Assembly: GCF_030758755.1 (NCBI RefSeq)
Contig: NZ_CP132387.1
Span: 2,037,001-2,101,000, forward strand
DNA: 64,000 nt
Source of the DNA: Bartonella apihabitans
Lineage (GTDB): Bacteria; Pseudomonadota; Alphaproteobacteria; Rhizobiales; Rhizobiaceae
Direction: 5' to 3'
The notes beneath the pieces are model-generated. The model was not told the DNA's origin and did no database searches. It saw only the letters and a list, made by a program, of their open reading frames with translations. Shown here piece by piece: positions 9,193 through 17,938 of the stretch (its first letter is position 1; the number at the start of each line of letters is the position of its first letter). Both the position numbers and the translations under genes were made by a program.

Positions 9193-9876
9193 ATGATGAA
9201 TATTCTTCTTGTCGAAGACAATCAAGACTTGGGCGAAGCCGTTGCAGCAAGGCTCAAACAGCTTGGCCATAGTGTGATATGGTTACAAGACGGTGATGAT
9301 GTTGTTGCAACAATGCCGCTTTATCATTTCGATGCATTGGTACTCGACCTCATGCTCCCCAACAAAAGCGGTCTTGAAATTATCCGACACTTACGTGGCC
9401 ATGGATCGTCCCTTCCAATTGTTGTTATCACAGCCCGTTCAGAAATTGACGATAAGGTAAGCCTTTTCGATTTGGGAGCAGATGATTATCTGGTGAAACC
9501 TTTCGACGTACGCGAACTTGTTGCGCGTTTGACCGCAACAATCCGCCGGACAAACGGCATTGCCAGCAATACCGTTCATATCGGCAATGCCAGTATCGAT
9601 ATGGCCGCCCACAAGCTTGTTATTGGCGGTGAAATTGTTGAATGTAACAGGCGCGAATTCAGTTTGTTGCAAATCCTTGTCAATCATCTTGATAAAGCAG
9701 TTGCCAAAGAAATATTGATGAACCGCCTTTTCGATATTGATGATGAAGTCTCTTTCAATGCTCTTGAAGTCTATATTTCACGGTTAAGGCGAAAACTTCG
9801 TAAAGCCGATATTGAAATCTCCACTTTGCGGGGCTTCGGCTATCGGGTGCAGACAAAAAATGCCCCGTCTAACTAG
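9193..9876 (+). CDS. OmpR/PhoB-family response regulator (TctD-like)
   Basis: A 227-residue response regulator. The receiver domain has the acidic pair E8-D9 (LLVEDN), the phosphoacceptor Asp52 in VLDLMLPNKSG, the Thr/Ser region VVITAR and the invariant Lys in YLVKPFD. The C-terminal winged helix carries CNRREFSLLQILV and the recognition-helix region VYISRLRRKLRKA. The ATG at 9193 follows GGAGGGGGG; an ATG immediately after it and one upstream at 9178 (inside the ribosome site) are alternatives. Its end overlaps the next gene by 17 bases, so regulator, binding protein and kinase are co-translated. It probably controls the divergent importer operon. Confidence 0.9.
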   Translation: MMNILLVEDNQDLGEAVAARLKQLGHSVIWLQDGDDVVATMPLYHFDALVLDLMLPNKSGLEIIRHLRGHGSSLPIVVITARSEIDDKVSLFDLGADDYLVKPFDVRELVARLTATIRRTNGIASNTVHIGNASIDMAAHKLVIGGEIVECNRREFSLLQILVNHLDKAVAKEILMNRLFDIDDEVSFNALEVYISRLRRKLRKADIEISTLRGFGYRVQTKNAPSN

Positions 9877-10993
9877 CCGACTTATATTTTTCGTTGTGAT
9901 TGTTGTTCTGGTCGTTTTGGCGAGAAACGCAACAATCAATCATTATGCTGCACCAAAAAGAACCGGAACGGCAGAAACCTTCAATATTTACGGGACAACG
10001 GATGCCCTGTTGTTTCAGGAGTTCATCAAAGAATTCAAAAAACTCCACCCCGATATTCCGGTTCGATATAAAGAACTGGAAAGCGGTGAAATTTTTCGAG
10101 GTGTCATCCAAGATAGTCTGACACCACCGCCTGATCTTATCATTTCCTCGGCTGTCGATTTGCAAATAAAACTCGCCAATGACGGTTATGCAGCCGATTA
10201 TTTTTCACCTTATCTTCAACAATTGCCGGATTGGGCGCAGTGGCATAACGAGGTTATCGGTTTTACCTTTGAACCGGCTGTTATTGCCTATAACCGGAAA
10301 CTTATCGGTTCAATTGATGTTCCCACGACCCATCTCGGCCTTGCCAAATTGATAGAAGAAAACAAACAACAGCTTTATGGAAAAATCGGAACCTATAATA
10401 TTGCGACATCAGGTGTCGGTTATGTATTGGCAACGCAGGACGAATTCATTTCATCAAACTTCTGGCGGCTGACAAATGCTTTAGCAAGTGGAAAGGCAAA
10501 ACTGAGCGCTTCATCTCCCGAAGTTCTTGATTCTCTCGAAAAGGGAGACATCATCATCGCCTATAATCTTCTGGGATCCTATGCATTTGCCCGCGCCTTG
10601 ACAAATCCCGATATAGTGGTTGTCATTCCAAGTGATTATGCTTTGGTTATAGCTCGGTCCGCGCTTATCCCGCGCCATTCGACAGAACCCGAAATTGCTA
10701 AAGAATTTATCGACTTCCTTTTGTCCCCCGATGGTCAGAAAATAGCCGCCGGAAATACCGGCTTCGGCGCGATAATGCCGGGCATAGAGGGGCAATTCAG
10801 CGTCTCGTCAATTATGAAAAACACGCGCGGAACAGTGCAGCCGATTGCCATGACGCCGGCTTTATTGGTCAATTACGACGGGCAGAAACGCGGGCAGTTT
10901 TTACGTGTCTGGCTCGACATTATCAATGGCAATACAACAACTGGCGATACTTTAAACAGCCATGAAATAAAATCCGACGGGGGAAAGAAGTGA
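9860..10993 (+). CDS. Periplasmic binding protein encoded within a two-component operon (sensor accessory)
   Basis: A 377-residue exported binding protein with an N-terminal signal or anchor (MPRLTSRLIFFVVIVVLVVL). The FbpA-like fold follows, with FNIYGTTDALLFQEFIKEF, PDLIISSAVDLQIKLANDGY and GDIIIAYNLLGSYA. These align block for block with the importer's own binding protein at 7873-8961, so the two are paralogues. It is placed between response regulator and kinase, overlapping both (17 bases and GTGA). That is the logic of PgtC in the phosphoglycerate system, where a binding-protein homologue feeds the sensor kinase. I infer that it presents ligand to the kinase rather than to the permease. 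The signal segment has no obvious cleavage site, so it may stay membrane-anchored. Confidence 0.82.
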   Translation: MPRLTSRLIFFVVIVVLVVLARNATINHYAAPKRTGTAETFNIYGTTDALLFQEFIKEFKKLHPDIPVRYKELESGEIFRGVIQDSLTPPPDLIISSAVDLQIKLANDGYAADYFSPYLQQLPDWAQWHNEVIGFTFEPAVIAYNRKLIGSIDVPTTHLGLAKLIEENKQQLYGKIGTYNIATSGVGYVLATQDEFISSNFWRLTNALASGKAKLSASSPEVLDSLEKGDIIIAYNLLGSYAFARALTNPDIVVVIPSDYALVIARSALIPRHSTEPEIAKEFIDFLLSPDGQKIAAGNTGFGAIMPGIEGQFSVSSIMKNTRGTVQPIAMTPALLVNYDGQKRGQFLRVWLDIINGNTTTGDTLNSHEIKSDGGKK

Positions 10994-12360
10994 AATCACA
11001 TTTTTCCTTGCGCCGAAGGATTTTTCTGATTGCATTGTCGCTGATGTTGTTAACGGGCGGTATTATTCTTTATTTCACGCAAAACAGTATCGAACACGCA
11101 ACCGAGAGCGCCTATGACCGGTTGCTCCTTGCATCCGCCCGTACAATTGCCAATGCTGTACAGACCGAAAAAGGCAAAGTCGCCGTGGAAATTCCCGGAG
11201 CGGCATTTTCGATGTTTCCGGGTGAAGACCGTATATTTTACGTCATTCGCGACGCCGACGGAAATTATGTAACCGGTTATGAAAATTTCGACACCGGTAT
11301 GGCTCTTGCGGAGAAGACCGGTGGCACTTTCCAAACCACATTCTTTAATAATGAACCGGTCAGGCTGGTCACTGTTGGCCGCCTGATTGCCGCCGGAAAT
11401 AAAACCGGATGGGTAACAATTCGCGTCGGACAAACCCGACGCGAACAACAATCATTGAAAAACAGTATTTTATATCACGAAACGATAGCCGTTGTGGCAC
11501 TCATGTTTGTTGCATTGTGCACAATTTGGCTTGCAATCGGCTTGACCTTTTTCCCTTTAAAAAAACTTGAAAATGAATTACAAAACCGTTCTTTTTCAGA
11601 CCTTTCACCCTTGGAAAGCCCCTCGCCGAATGAAGTCAATGCACTGGTCATTGCGCTCAATGTGTTTATGGAAAGATTGAAACTTGCTTCCGAACGTATG
11701 CGCACATTGGTTGCCGATGCCGCCCATCAAATCCGCACACCGTTAGCCTCGCTTTTGTCGCAAATCGAGGTCGCCATTCATGAGCGCAATGAATTGAAAC
11801 GCCATGAACAACTGCTCAAGGTTGAAAGAAGTGCTATTCAGGCAAGCCGGCTTGTAAACCAGTTATTGATGGACGCCACAATTGCCCATCGTCTTGAACA
11901 AAAATCGGATAGCACGATCAATATCGAAAACCTGCTTGATGATGTTATAAACCGGATCCAATCGGCGGAACAGGAGCGTATTCACATCAAGGCCGACGCT
12001 TCGATAAAATCTGCAATCATGATTGGCGACCGTATTGCCTTGAGAGAAATGTTACATAATCTCGTCGACAATGCGCTCAGATATTCGGATGGTGATGTCA
12101 CCATAGCCCCGACTGTTAATTCTAGCCGCCTATCAATCAGAATTATCGATTCCGGCCCCGGTATCAGGAAAAACGAACGTGAAATCGTTTTTCAGCGTTT
12201 CCAGCGTGGCAGTACCGCCGGAAAATCCATCGGTTCGGGCTTGGGGCTTGCCATTGCACTTCAGGTTGTCAAAGCACATGGCGGCACGATAAAATTTGAA
12301 GACATCGATCATCCCACCGGCTTTTGTGTCGAAATTGAATTTCCACTCGCTTTCCCTTGA
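10990..12360 (+). CDS. Sensor histidine kinase (TctE-like)
   Basis: A 456-residue membrane kinase starting at GTG inside the previous stop (GTGA overlap). Two membrane segments (about residues 10-28 and 163-185) bracket a periplasmic 2CSK_N-like sensor domain. The transmitter has the H-box ADAAHQIRTPLASL with His246, the N-box LVDNALRYS, and the G1/G2 boxes DSGPGI and GSGLGLAIA. The TctE family senses tricarboxylates and related small anions, usually with the help of a binding protein; here the preceding gene encodes one. The partner is the regulator at 9193. The catalytic residues are complete. Confidence 0.9.
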   Translation: MKSHFSLRRRIFLIALSLMLLTGGIILYFTQNSIEHATESAYDRLLLASARTIANAVQTEKGKVAVEIPGAAFSMFPGEDRIFYVIRDADGNYVTGYENFDTGMALAEKTGGTFQTTFFNNEPVRLVTVGRLIAAGNKTGWVTIRVGQTRREQQSLKNSILYHETIAVVALMFVALCTIWLAIGLTFFPLKKLENELQNRSFSDLSPLESPSPNEVNALVIALNVFMERLKLASERMRTLVADAAHQIRTPLASLLSQIEVAIHERNELKRHEQLLKVERSAIQASRLVNQLLMDATIAHRLEQKSDSTINIENLLDDVINRIQSAEQERIHIKADASIKSAIMIGDRIALREMLHNLVDNALRYSDGDVTIAPTVNSSRLSIRIIDSGPGIRKNEREIVFQRFQRGSTAGKSIGSGLGLAIALQVVKAHGGTIKFEDIDHPTGFCVEIEFPLAFP

Positions 12361-12745
12361 TCTGTCAGGAGCTTCAAAGCCTGATTTCAAAGAGCTTTAA
12401 CAATCAATTCAAATTCAAAAATATCGCACCAATTCGTTTATTTTCTGCCGAAGCCATCTTTCCGGCAAAATCATTTATCCGGTTGCGACAGAGAGCCGAT
12501 AACAAAGCTGATATAAACGCCCGTCAAAATGACACGCGCCAATATTTCTGAAATGATCGTTATGGCAATTATCAAATTGCACATATTGCCGGTGACCATC
12601 GACAGCTTTTATAAATGCCGGATTTCTTGGACCTATTTGCAGTGACAGCCATTAAAGTCTGACACAAACAATCATAAAACCGAGAATTTTTAGAAAACTG
12701 CCTAGAAGACTTAACCGAGCTTTGTCAAAAGCCCGAATGAGCTTG
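12361..12745. other. Intergenic region without recognised features
   Basis: The kinase gene (plus strand) and the MOSC gene (minus strand) converge on these 385 bases. I see no gene, and no clear terminator hairpin with a T tract. Confidence 0.4.
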
Positions 12746-13429
12746 TCATGCTATTCCGGTCAATCTTTTTGTCCAGTCTTCGATCTGGTGACTGTCCAGT
12801 CTTTTTTGTGCGAGAGATCGCCAGCTCGGCGATAATTCTTCAAGGGATGCAATTTGTGATAATTCATCATAATCATTGCGTGTCACGTAAAAAGCTTTCC
12901 ATAGCCGGTAAATAGTCCAATCTTCGTGACGGCGTTCGAGAAGTTCAAGCTCGTCTTGCAGAGTGACTTCACCCTCCTCTAAAACACGATAATACCAGCC
13001 TGTTCGCCCGCTCTTTTGTGTGCGCAGTGACATATCGGCTATACCGAACCGTACATTGAGCCTGAAACAGGGCTGTCTGCCTTGAGAAACCTCGATAATC
13101 GCATTTCCGAGACGATAAATATCACCGACGGCAATATTTTTTTCACTCAAGCCTGACGTTGAAAGGTTTTCTCCAAAGGCAGTCGGCGTGTCAAACACCG
13201 CTTTATGCCCCAATTCCTTCTTCCAATATGCATAATGGTCGAAATCATAATGATGGACTGCCTTTTCCGGACCGCCATGATGTTTCTTGTCAGCCTGCTC
13301 ATCACCGACAAAACCGGTTTTGGTGAGCAAAAGCGGCCTGTCGACCGGTTTTTTGTCAATTCCGCTTTGTAAATTGTCCGGCCCGATAGACTTGATTGGG
13401 CCGACAGAGAGTGCCAAAAGTTTTACCAT
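12746..13429 (-). CDS. MOSC domain protein (YiiM-like)
   Basis: A 227-residue MOSC-domain protein. It has the YiiM-type signature GFVGDEQADKKHHGGPEKAVHHY in the first 65 residues, the FGENLSTSGL block, and the invariant cysteine in SQGRQPCFRLN that would bind the molybdenum cofactor sulfur. A C-terminal helical extension follows, as in YiiM. YiiM-class enzymes reduce N-hydroxylated compounds with molybdenum cofactor in the cytosol. The gene is monocistronic or the last of a unit with asmA, whose stop lies 55 bases upstream of its start. Confidence 0.82.
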   Translation of the reverse strand: MVKLLALSVGPIKSIGPDNLQSGIDKKPVDRPLLLTKTGFVGDEQADKKHHGGPEKAVHHYDFDHYAYWKKELGHKAVFDTPTAFGENLSTSGLSEKNIAVGDIYRLGNAIIEVSQGRQPCFRLNVRFGIADMSLRTQKSGRTGWYYRVLEEGEVTLQDELELLERRHEDWTIYRLWKAFYVTRNDYDELSQIASLEELSPSWRSLAQKRLDSHQIEDWTKRLTGIA

Positions 13430-13484
13430 ATTTTTGTCCCGCCAATTCCGTAAAAAGGCCTTTTAACAAGCCCGATAGTGCGGT

Positions 13485-15380
13485 TTATCGATCTTCATCG
13501 ATTTCGTTATCTTTTTTAAGATCAATCCCGTTATCAGGAAAATCATTTCCCGATAACACAAAATTCAGAGGTTTAACCAAGCTATTTGCAACGCAGGTGA
13601 CATCCTGACATGCGGCGTCGGAACGGGGAACTTTTTCAAGTACCGAATAAAGCTTGACCTGATAGCCCTTTTTATTACCGTCATCATGTTGCAGATCGGC
13701 TTTTCCTTTTGCCAGAAGTCGCCAATTGCCGATAGACATAGAAGATTTGTCGATAAGCAGATTTTCATCGGTAATTTCTGACTCGATATCCCAGCGGTCG
13801 AAACCGGTGGAAACATTATCGGATTTTTCTATGTGGGTTTTATCGTCAGAGCTTATGGCTGTGCGGATCGAATGAATGTCATAACCTTTAAGAGTTCCTG
13901 ATGACATATTCAACGTCAAATGCCCCTGCATTTTGGAGAGTACGTCCGGCCAACGGGTGAACGGCGCATGCATTGTCAATATGAAACCGGTTTTGGCATT
14001 GACCGGAAAGGGGCGTTGAAATGCTTGGGCTATTGACTGGAGATCAAGCGAGTTTCCCGATATGCGCCCTTCAATACTGGCTTTGTCATTTTCGTGACTG
14101 ATCTGGATATTTGATTGTATGGCTCCGCCAAAAGCGTTGGCATTGCCAAGATCGAATATACCTTTTCCATTTCTGATCTGGATAGCGGCAGCAAGATTAT
14201 TGAGAGTGACATTGCCGAGTTTTGCTTCAGGTGCCGACATTCGTATATCAAGGCCGATGCGGTCAAGAACCGAAAGATCAAGAAATTCGTTTTTCTCTTC
14301 ATCGGGAAAAAACGTCGCAATCAATGTATCAAGATTGAGCCTATCGAAAGCAAGAGAACCGCTTACAAGCGGCAAGTCGTCCTGATAGCCGGTGGCCAAA
14401 GCGCCACGCGCATTGTCCTTGTCAAAACTGAAAATGACATTGTTGAATTGCATGTGTCCGGGTTGGGCAGAAAAATCCGATTCCCAAACCAGCGGAGCCT
14501 TCAAGCCCTGTCCCAATAACTGGTGATAGCCCAACCAATCCAGAGTTTTATTCCAGCCTGGCGAACGGGCGGAAAGCCTGCCGTCGAAAATATAATTGTC
14601 CGAAAGCCGCCCCTTCCCTTCAAAAGTAATACCGCCACTTAAAGAATTGAGACTGGCTCTGAGATTACTCGTACCGCCGGACAACAATATCAGCGCCTGC
14701 ATGGCATCGATACGTAAATCGGTCGCCTGCCCGTGCCAGATTGCATTGGCGCGAAAACTTGCCGCCCTTGTTGATTCCGGCCATTCGACAACGGCATTAA
14801 GAGCAGTGATTTTTTCAGCCATCCCGCCAAGACTTTCGCGATAAAGAAGTTCGCCATTTTCGATAACAATCCTGCCGAAAGGCTGGTTGAGAAGGCGTGT
14901 CGTATCCGGATGATCGGGATTTTTTCCCACAATTTCGCGTGCTTCACGAACCGCTGATCCGAAGCTGCCTTGCGAACGGGAAAGAGTGTCGAAAAAATCC
15001 GCAACTGTTTTGACCGGTTCTTCCATAACAAAATGCGGATTGATAATGCGGGTCTGCGAAAACGAAATATGCCCGAGTAACGCATCAAAGAGTGATAAAT
15101 CGACCTCGATACGCTCTGCCTCCATAAGTGGAGCGGCTTCATCGTTCATAGGTGTGAGCGTAACACCGGAAAGCGACGCTTTGGGATAGGGAAAAAGATC
15201 AAGGTGCGGTGCTTCACGCAATTGCACATTATAGCCGGTCCAGGCACTCAGATCCTGCGCCAGACGAATCCGGATAGCATCGGTCGAGACAACAAGCGGC
15301 AATAACAGGAAAATTGCCACGCCGACAATAACCAGCAAAAAAATCAGAGCGCCGACATATTTTGCGATTTTTTTGTGCAC
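13485..15380 (-). CDS. AsmA-family envelope protein
   Basis: A 631-residue protein with one N-terminal membrane anchor (about residues 8-32, VGALIFLLVIVGVAIFLLLP) followed by an AsmA N-terminal domain. The C-terminal AsmA repeat region has the patterns GSLAFDRLNLDTLIATF and LKGYDIHSIRTAI. AsmA-like proteins span the periplasm as long beta-groove lipid-transfer bridges and affect outer-membrane assembly and lipid balance. The start is GTG at 15380 behind a GGGACGAG ribosome site. The length fits the shorter AsmA class. Its specific lipid is unknown. Confidence 0.82.
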   Translation of the reverse strand: MHKKIAKYVGALIFLLVIVGVAIFLLLPLVVSTDAIRIRLAQDLSAWTGYNVQLREAPHLDLFPYPKASLSGVTLTPMNDEAAPLMEAERIEVDLSLFDALLGHISFSQTRIINPHFVMEEPVKTVADFFDTLSRSQGSFGSAVREAREIVGKNPDHPDTTRLLNQPFGRIVIENGELLYRESLGGMAEKITALNAVVEWPESTRAASFRANAIWHGQATDLRIDAMQALILLSGGTSNLRASLNSLSGGITFEGKGRLSDNYIFDGRLSARSPGWNKTLDWLGYHQLLGQGLKAPLVWESDFSAQPGHMQFNNVIFSFDKDNARGALATGYQDDLPLVSGSLAFDRLNLDTLIATFFPDEEKNEFLDLSVLDRIGLDIRMSAPEAKLGNVTLNNLAAAIQIRNGKGIFDLGNANAFGGAIQSNIQISHENDKASIEGRISGNSLDLQSIAQAFQRPFPVNAKTGFILTMHAPFTRWPDVLSKMQGHLTLNMSSGTLKGYDIHSIRTAISSDDKTHIEKSDNVSTGFDRWDIESEITDENLLIDKSSMSIGNWRLLAKGKADLQHDDGNKKGYQVKLYSVLEKVPRSDAACQDVTCVANSLVKPLNFVLSGNDFPDNGIDLKKDNEIDEDR

Positions 15381-15480
15381 CTCGTCCCTTTACTCTCTAT
15401 TAACCATAAAAGTATAAAACCGAATTACATTTCGGCTTCCAGTGAAAAGCTTGTTTCTGAAATGCCCTTGTTTAAATTTT

Positions 15481-15509
15481 TGCCGGGTCTTTTTGCCCGG
15501 CATTTTTTT
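15481..15509 (+). terminator. Plus-strand terminator with no plus-strand gene before it
   Basis: TGCCGGG / CCCGGCA stem with an 8-base loop and seven T residues on the plus strand. Both neighbouring genes are on the minus strand, so it does not end a known gene. It could end a small RNA starting near 15400, in the region opposite the asmA promoter. Confidence 0.65.
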
Positions 15510-15587
15510 AGATGAATTTTGACCGCACGACAATAACAATGGTTAAAAACCCGCCTTTATGCCCCGATTAGCGCAAGAAACATCTGA

Positions 15588-16286
15588 TTAGCGCAATAGA
15601 CATTTGGCTAAAAAATGCAAAATTGTGTCATTGCGGCGAATGCTGTGTCTTGGCAGTTCGTAATCCCCTTCATTTCCACGAGCTCGTGATTTAATGGTTG
15701 TTACAGCAAAATGATAACCGGCATCTCGCACTATTTTGCGTATCGCTTCATTTTCATCACCAAATGGATAGGCAAAAGAGACAAGTGGCGCCCCGAGCTC
15801 TTCCTCAAGCTTTTGCTTGTTTTCGACGATCTGACGTTTTGCTTCTTGAAGCGGAATATCTTTCAAATGCAGGTGGTCATTCGTGTGGCCCCCCACTTCA
15901 TGTCCATGGGCTGCCCAGTCTCTCATTTCATCAAATGTCATGATTTTATTGCGTTCCGAACGCTCGTTATCCCATGAATTATCAAGTCCCATATGGGAGG
16001 AGACAAAAAAATTCGTGGCACTGAACCCCAATTCGTCGAGAATAGGCATAGCGTCCTGATAGACAGATAAAAAACCGTCGTCGAAAGTAATAGCTGCAAC
16101 TCTGCCCTTTTTCTCACCCCGAATATAGGGCATTGCCTCTCTGAGAGACAAACCTTTAAAGCCAAGCCGCTTCAGAACGCGCATCTGTTTGGCAAAATTT
16201 TTAACAGTTACATAATTCGAGCGCCCCGGAATTCCTGCTTTGGGTGGCATTCCAATGTGATGATAGAGAAGAATGGGGACAGCCAT
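15588..16286 (-). CDS. Polysaccharide deacetylase (NodB homology domain)
   Basis: A 232-residue carbohydrate esterase family 4 protein with no signal peptide. The metal and catalytic motifs are present: YHHIG at residues 9-12, TFDDG with Asp69-Asp70, and HTNDH with His134 and His138. The FAYPFGDENE segment follows. This family removes acetyl groups from N-acetyl sugars in surface polysaccharides or peptidoglycan. It is one base downstream of the glycosyltransferase stop and so shares its transcript. The context of two glycosyltransferase-like genes suggests lipopolysaccharide or capsule modification. The absence of a signal peptide implies action on a cytosolic lipid-linked precursor. Confidence 0.85.
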   Translation of the reverse strand: MAVPILLYHHIGMPPKAGIPGRSNYVTVKNFAKQMRVLKRLGFKGLSLREAMPYIRGEKKGRVAAITFDDGFLSVYQDAMPILDELGFSATNFFVSSHMGLDNSWDNERSERNKIMTFDEMRDWAAHGHEVGGHTNDHLHLKDIPLQEAKRQIVENKQKLEEELGAPLVSFAYPFGDENEAIRKIVRDAGYHFAVTTIKSRARGNEGDYELPRHSIRRNDTILHFLAKCLLR

Positions 16287-16287
16287 C

Positions 16288-17028
16288 TCAACCTTCCTGA
16301 CGTTTTGATAAAGCCCTGATACGATGCCGATAAAGCGGACGTGCTATTTCACGGTAAAGGCGGGCAAAAAATGAATGTTTACTTTTTATTGTCGAGCCGC
16401 CCAGCTTTGCAGAAATTTCGCGAACCACTGGCGGTAGAATAACCTCCGGATGAACACCGGTTTTCCAATAAAGTTGCTCGCTTGTGTCGACCGGCCGATC
16501 GAATATTCCGGTTGCATCAAGAAGTTTTTTGGCGGCATTGCGCCCGACAAGTTGGGCGACCTGTCCCAAACCGGTTTCTGTTGGCCTGATCAGTTTGATG
16601 TCGCCTTTTTCGGCAATTATTTTACCGGTCTCGCGCAACCGGAAAGGAAAACGGATGAAACTTTCTTCACTGGCGTGCTGAACGGCAAAACGGAAAACTT
16701 CATCAAATCGCTCGTCGAGGGCAACATCGTCTTCAACAACAAAACCGGCATCTAACTTCTCATCAATTATTTTTTGCCAGGCGAGCCTGTGAGATAGAAA
16801 ACACGCAATTTCATTTTTTGATAATGTGAAAGGATAATAAGGACGATAGAGCTTTTTTTGATAAAAGCGATGAATTGTTTGATCATCAAGAGAAAGACTA
16901 TCTATCGCGTTTAAAACAATTGTCGGACATGGGAGACGTTTCTTCAGAAGCGCTACCTGACTTTCCCGTTCATTTGCCCGTTCAAGATGAATAACAAGTG
17001 CTTTAATGGTTTTTAATGAACCGTTCAT
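16288..17028 (-). CDS. Glycosyltransferase family 25 (LPS beta-galactosyltransferase-like)
   Basis: A 246-residue GT25 enzyme. It shows the family start IKALVIHLERANERE, the SKNEIACFLSHRLAW block and the acidic FVVEDDV motif with Glu99-Asp100-Asp101, which binds the metal-nucleotide sugar. GT25 enzymes in Rhizobiales add galactose or similar sugars to lipooligosaccharide core at the cytosolic face of the inner membrane. It directly precedes the polysaccharide deacetylase gene. The basic C-terminus may attach it to the membrane. Confidence 0.83.
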   Translation of the reverse strand: MNGSLKTIKALVIHLERANERESQVALLKKRLPCPTIVLNAIDSLSLDDQTIHRFYQKKLYRPYYPFTLSKNEIACFLSHRLAWQKIIDEKLDAGFVVEDDVALDERFDEVFRFAVQHASEESFIRFPFRLRETGKIIAEKGDIKLIRPTETGLGQVAQLVGRNAAKKLLDATGIFDRPVDTSEQLYWKTGVHPEVILPPVVREISAKLGGSTIKSKHSFFARLYREIARPLYRHRIRALSKRQEG

Positions 17029-17120
17029 AGTTATCCTGAAAATCCGACAGCGGAACCGACAAGTTTTTTGTCATAATACGGATTGGATGAAAAGAAAACA
17101 ACGGCGATCAATCACGCTTG

Positions 17121-17744
17121 TTACAAGAAATGGCAAGTTCCCTCGTCTATACGCTCACGCACCCATTTTTCTTCTGTTGACCAGGCATGGTGCTTCCACC
17201 CCTGCCAGGTAAAACCGCAGATAAAAATTTCCCATTCCGACAAATCGAACTGTTTCAAACAATCCCAAATGCCGAGATAGCCGGTCGACGGAAACCATTC
17301 CTTGAGTTTATTGCCTTCAATGCCGATTTCAGCACAAGCTTCAAGATAGAACTGCGCGGATTTTATAACCACATCCTTGCTCGCCTCGCCAAAAACTTTG
17401 ATAGCCTTTTCGGTCCAGTCAAGTCTCCGGTGTTTTAACAATTGCGAGCTTAAGCGGGGACGGGCGAAATAAGTCTTCATAATATAGGGATGATAGACCA
17501 GTGTAATGAGCTCTGCCTGTTTAAAAAATTTGTATTCCAGAAAAGAATGATCTTCAAGTTTCTGCTGCATTGGCTTGCCGGAGTTGCACATCATCAGACA
17601 ACTGGTCTTTGAACCACTCCAGCCGTCAAGAAGTCTAGGACGATTGAAGCGTAAAACATAGTCTGCGCTATCTATCTCTTCCGACAAATCTCTCGGTAAA
17701 TCGGCATTTCCAACAACGATGAGTCGTCTTTTTTGAGTACCCAT
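17121..17744 (-). CDS. GT29-like / 'urease operon accessory' family protein
   Basis: A 207-residue protein beginning RRLIVVGNADLPRDLSEEID, followed by ADYVLRFNRPRLLDGWSGSKTS and ending with EIFICGFTWQGWKHHAWSTE. This is the pattern of a small rhizobial family often labelled urease operon accessory protein. Its Rossmann-like start and the RFNR motif resemble sialyltransferase-like GT29 proteins. No urease genes are nearby. Its position 92 bases upstream of a GT25 gene and a deacetylase favours a glycan role. The assignment as a glycosyltransferase is an inference. Confidence 0.6.
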   Translation of the reverse strand: MGTQKRRLIVVGNADLPRDLSEEIDSADYVLRFNRPRLLDGWSGSKTSCLMMCNSGKPMQQKLEDHSFLEYKFFKQAELITLVYHPYIMKTYFARPRLSSQLLKHRRLDWTEKAIKVFGEASKDVVIKSAQFYLEACAEIGIEGNKLKEWFPSTGYLGIWDCLKQFDLSEWEIFICGFTWQGWKHHAWSTEEKWVRERIDEGTCHFL

Positions 17745-17938
17745 AAAACCATTCCCAAGTTTGACGCTTCACGTCCCCGCTTTTAAATGACCGCATATAA
17801 GCGGTAATTTACTGTTTCAAATGGCAGAATAATAGAAATTTAATTTTCGGACGCAAGAACTAATCGCCAATATTTTAAGAGAATTTTACACTATGTAGCT
17901 TCTGCACCTTTTTTTCCTTGGTGTCAGAAAAAAACGGC

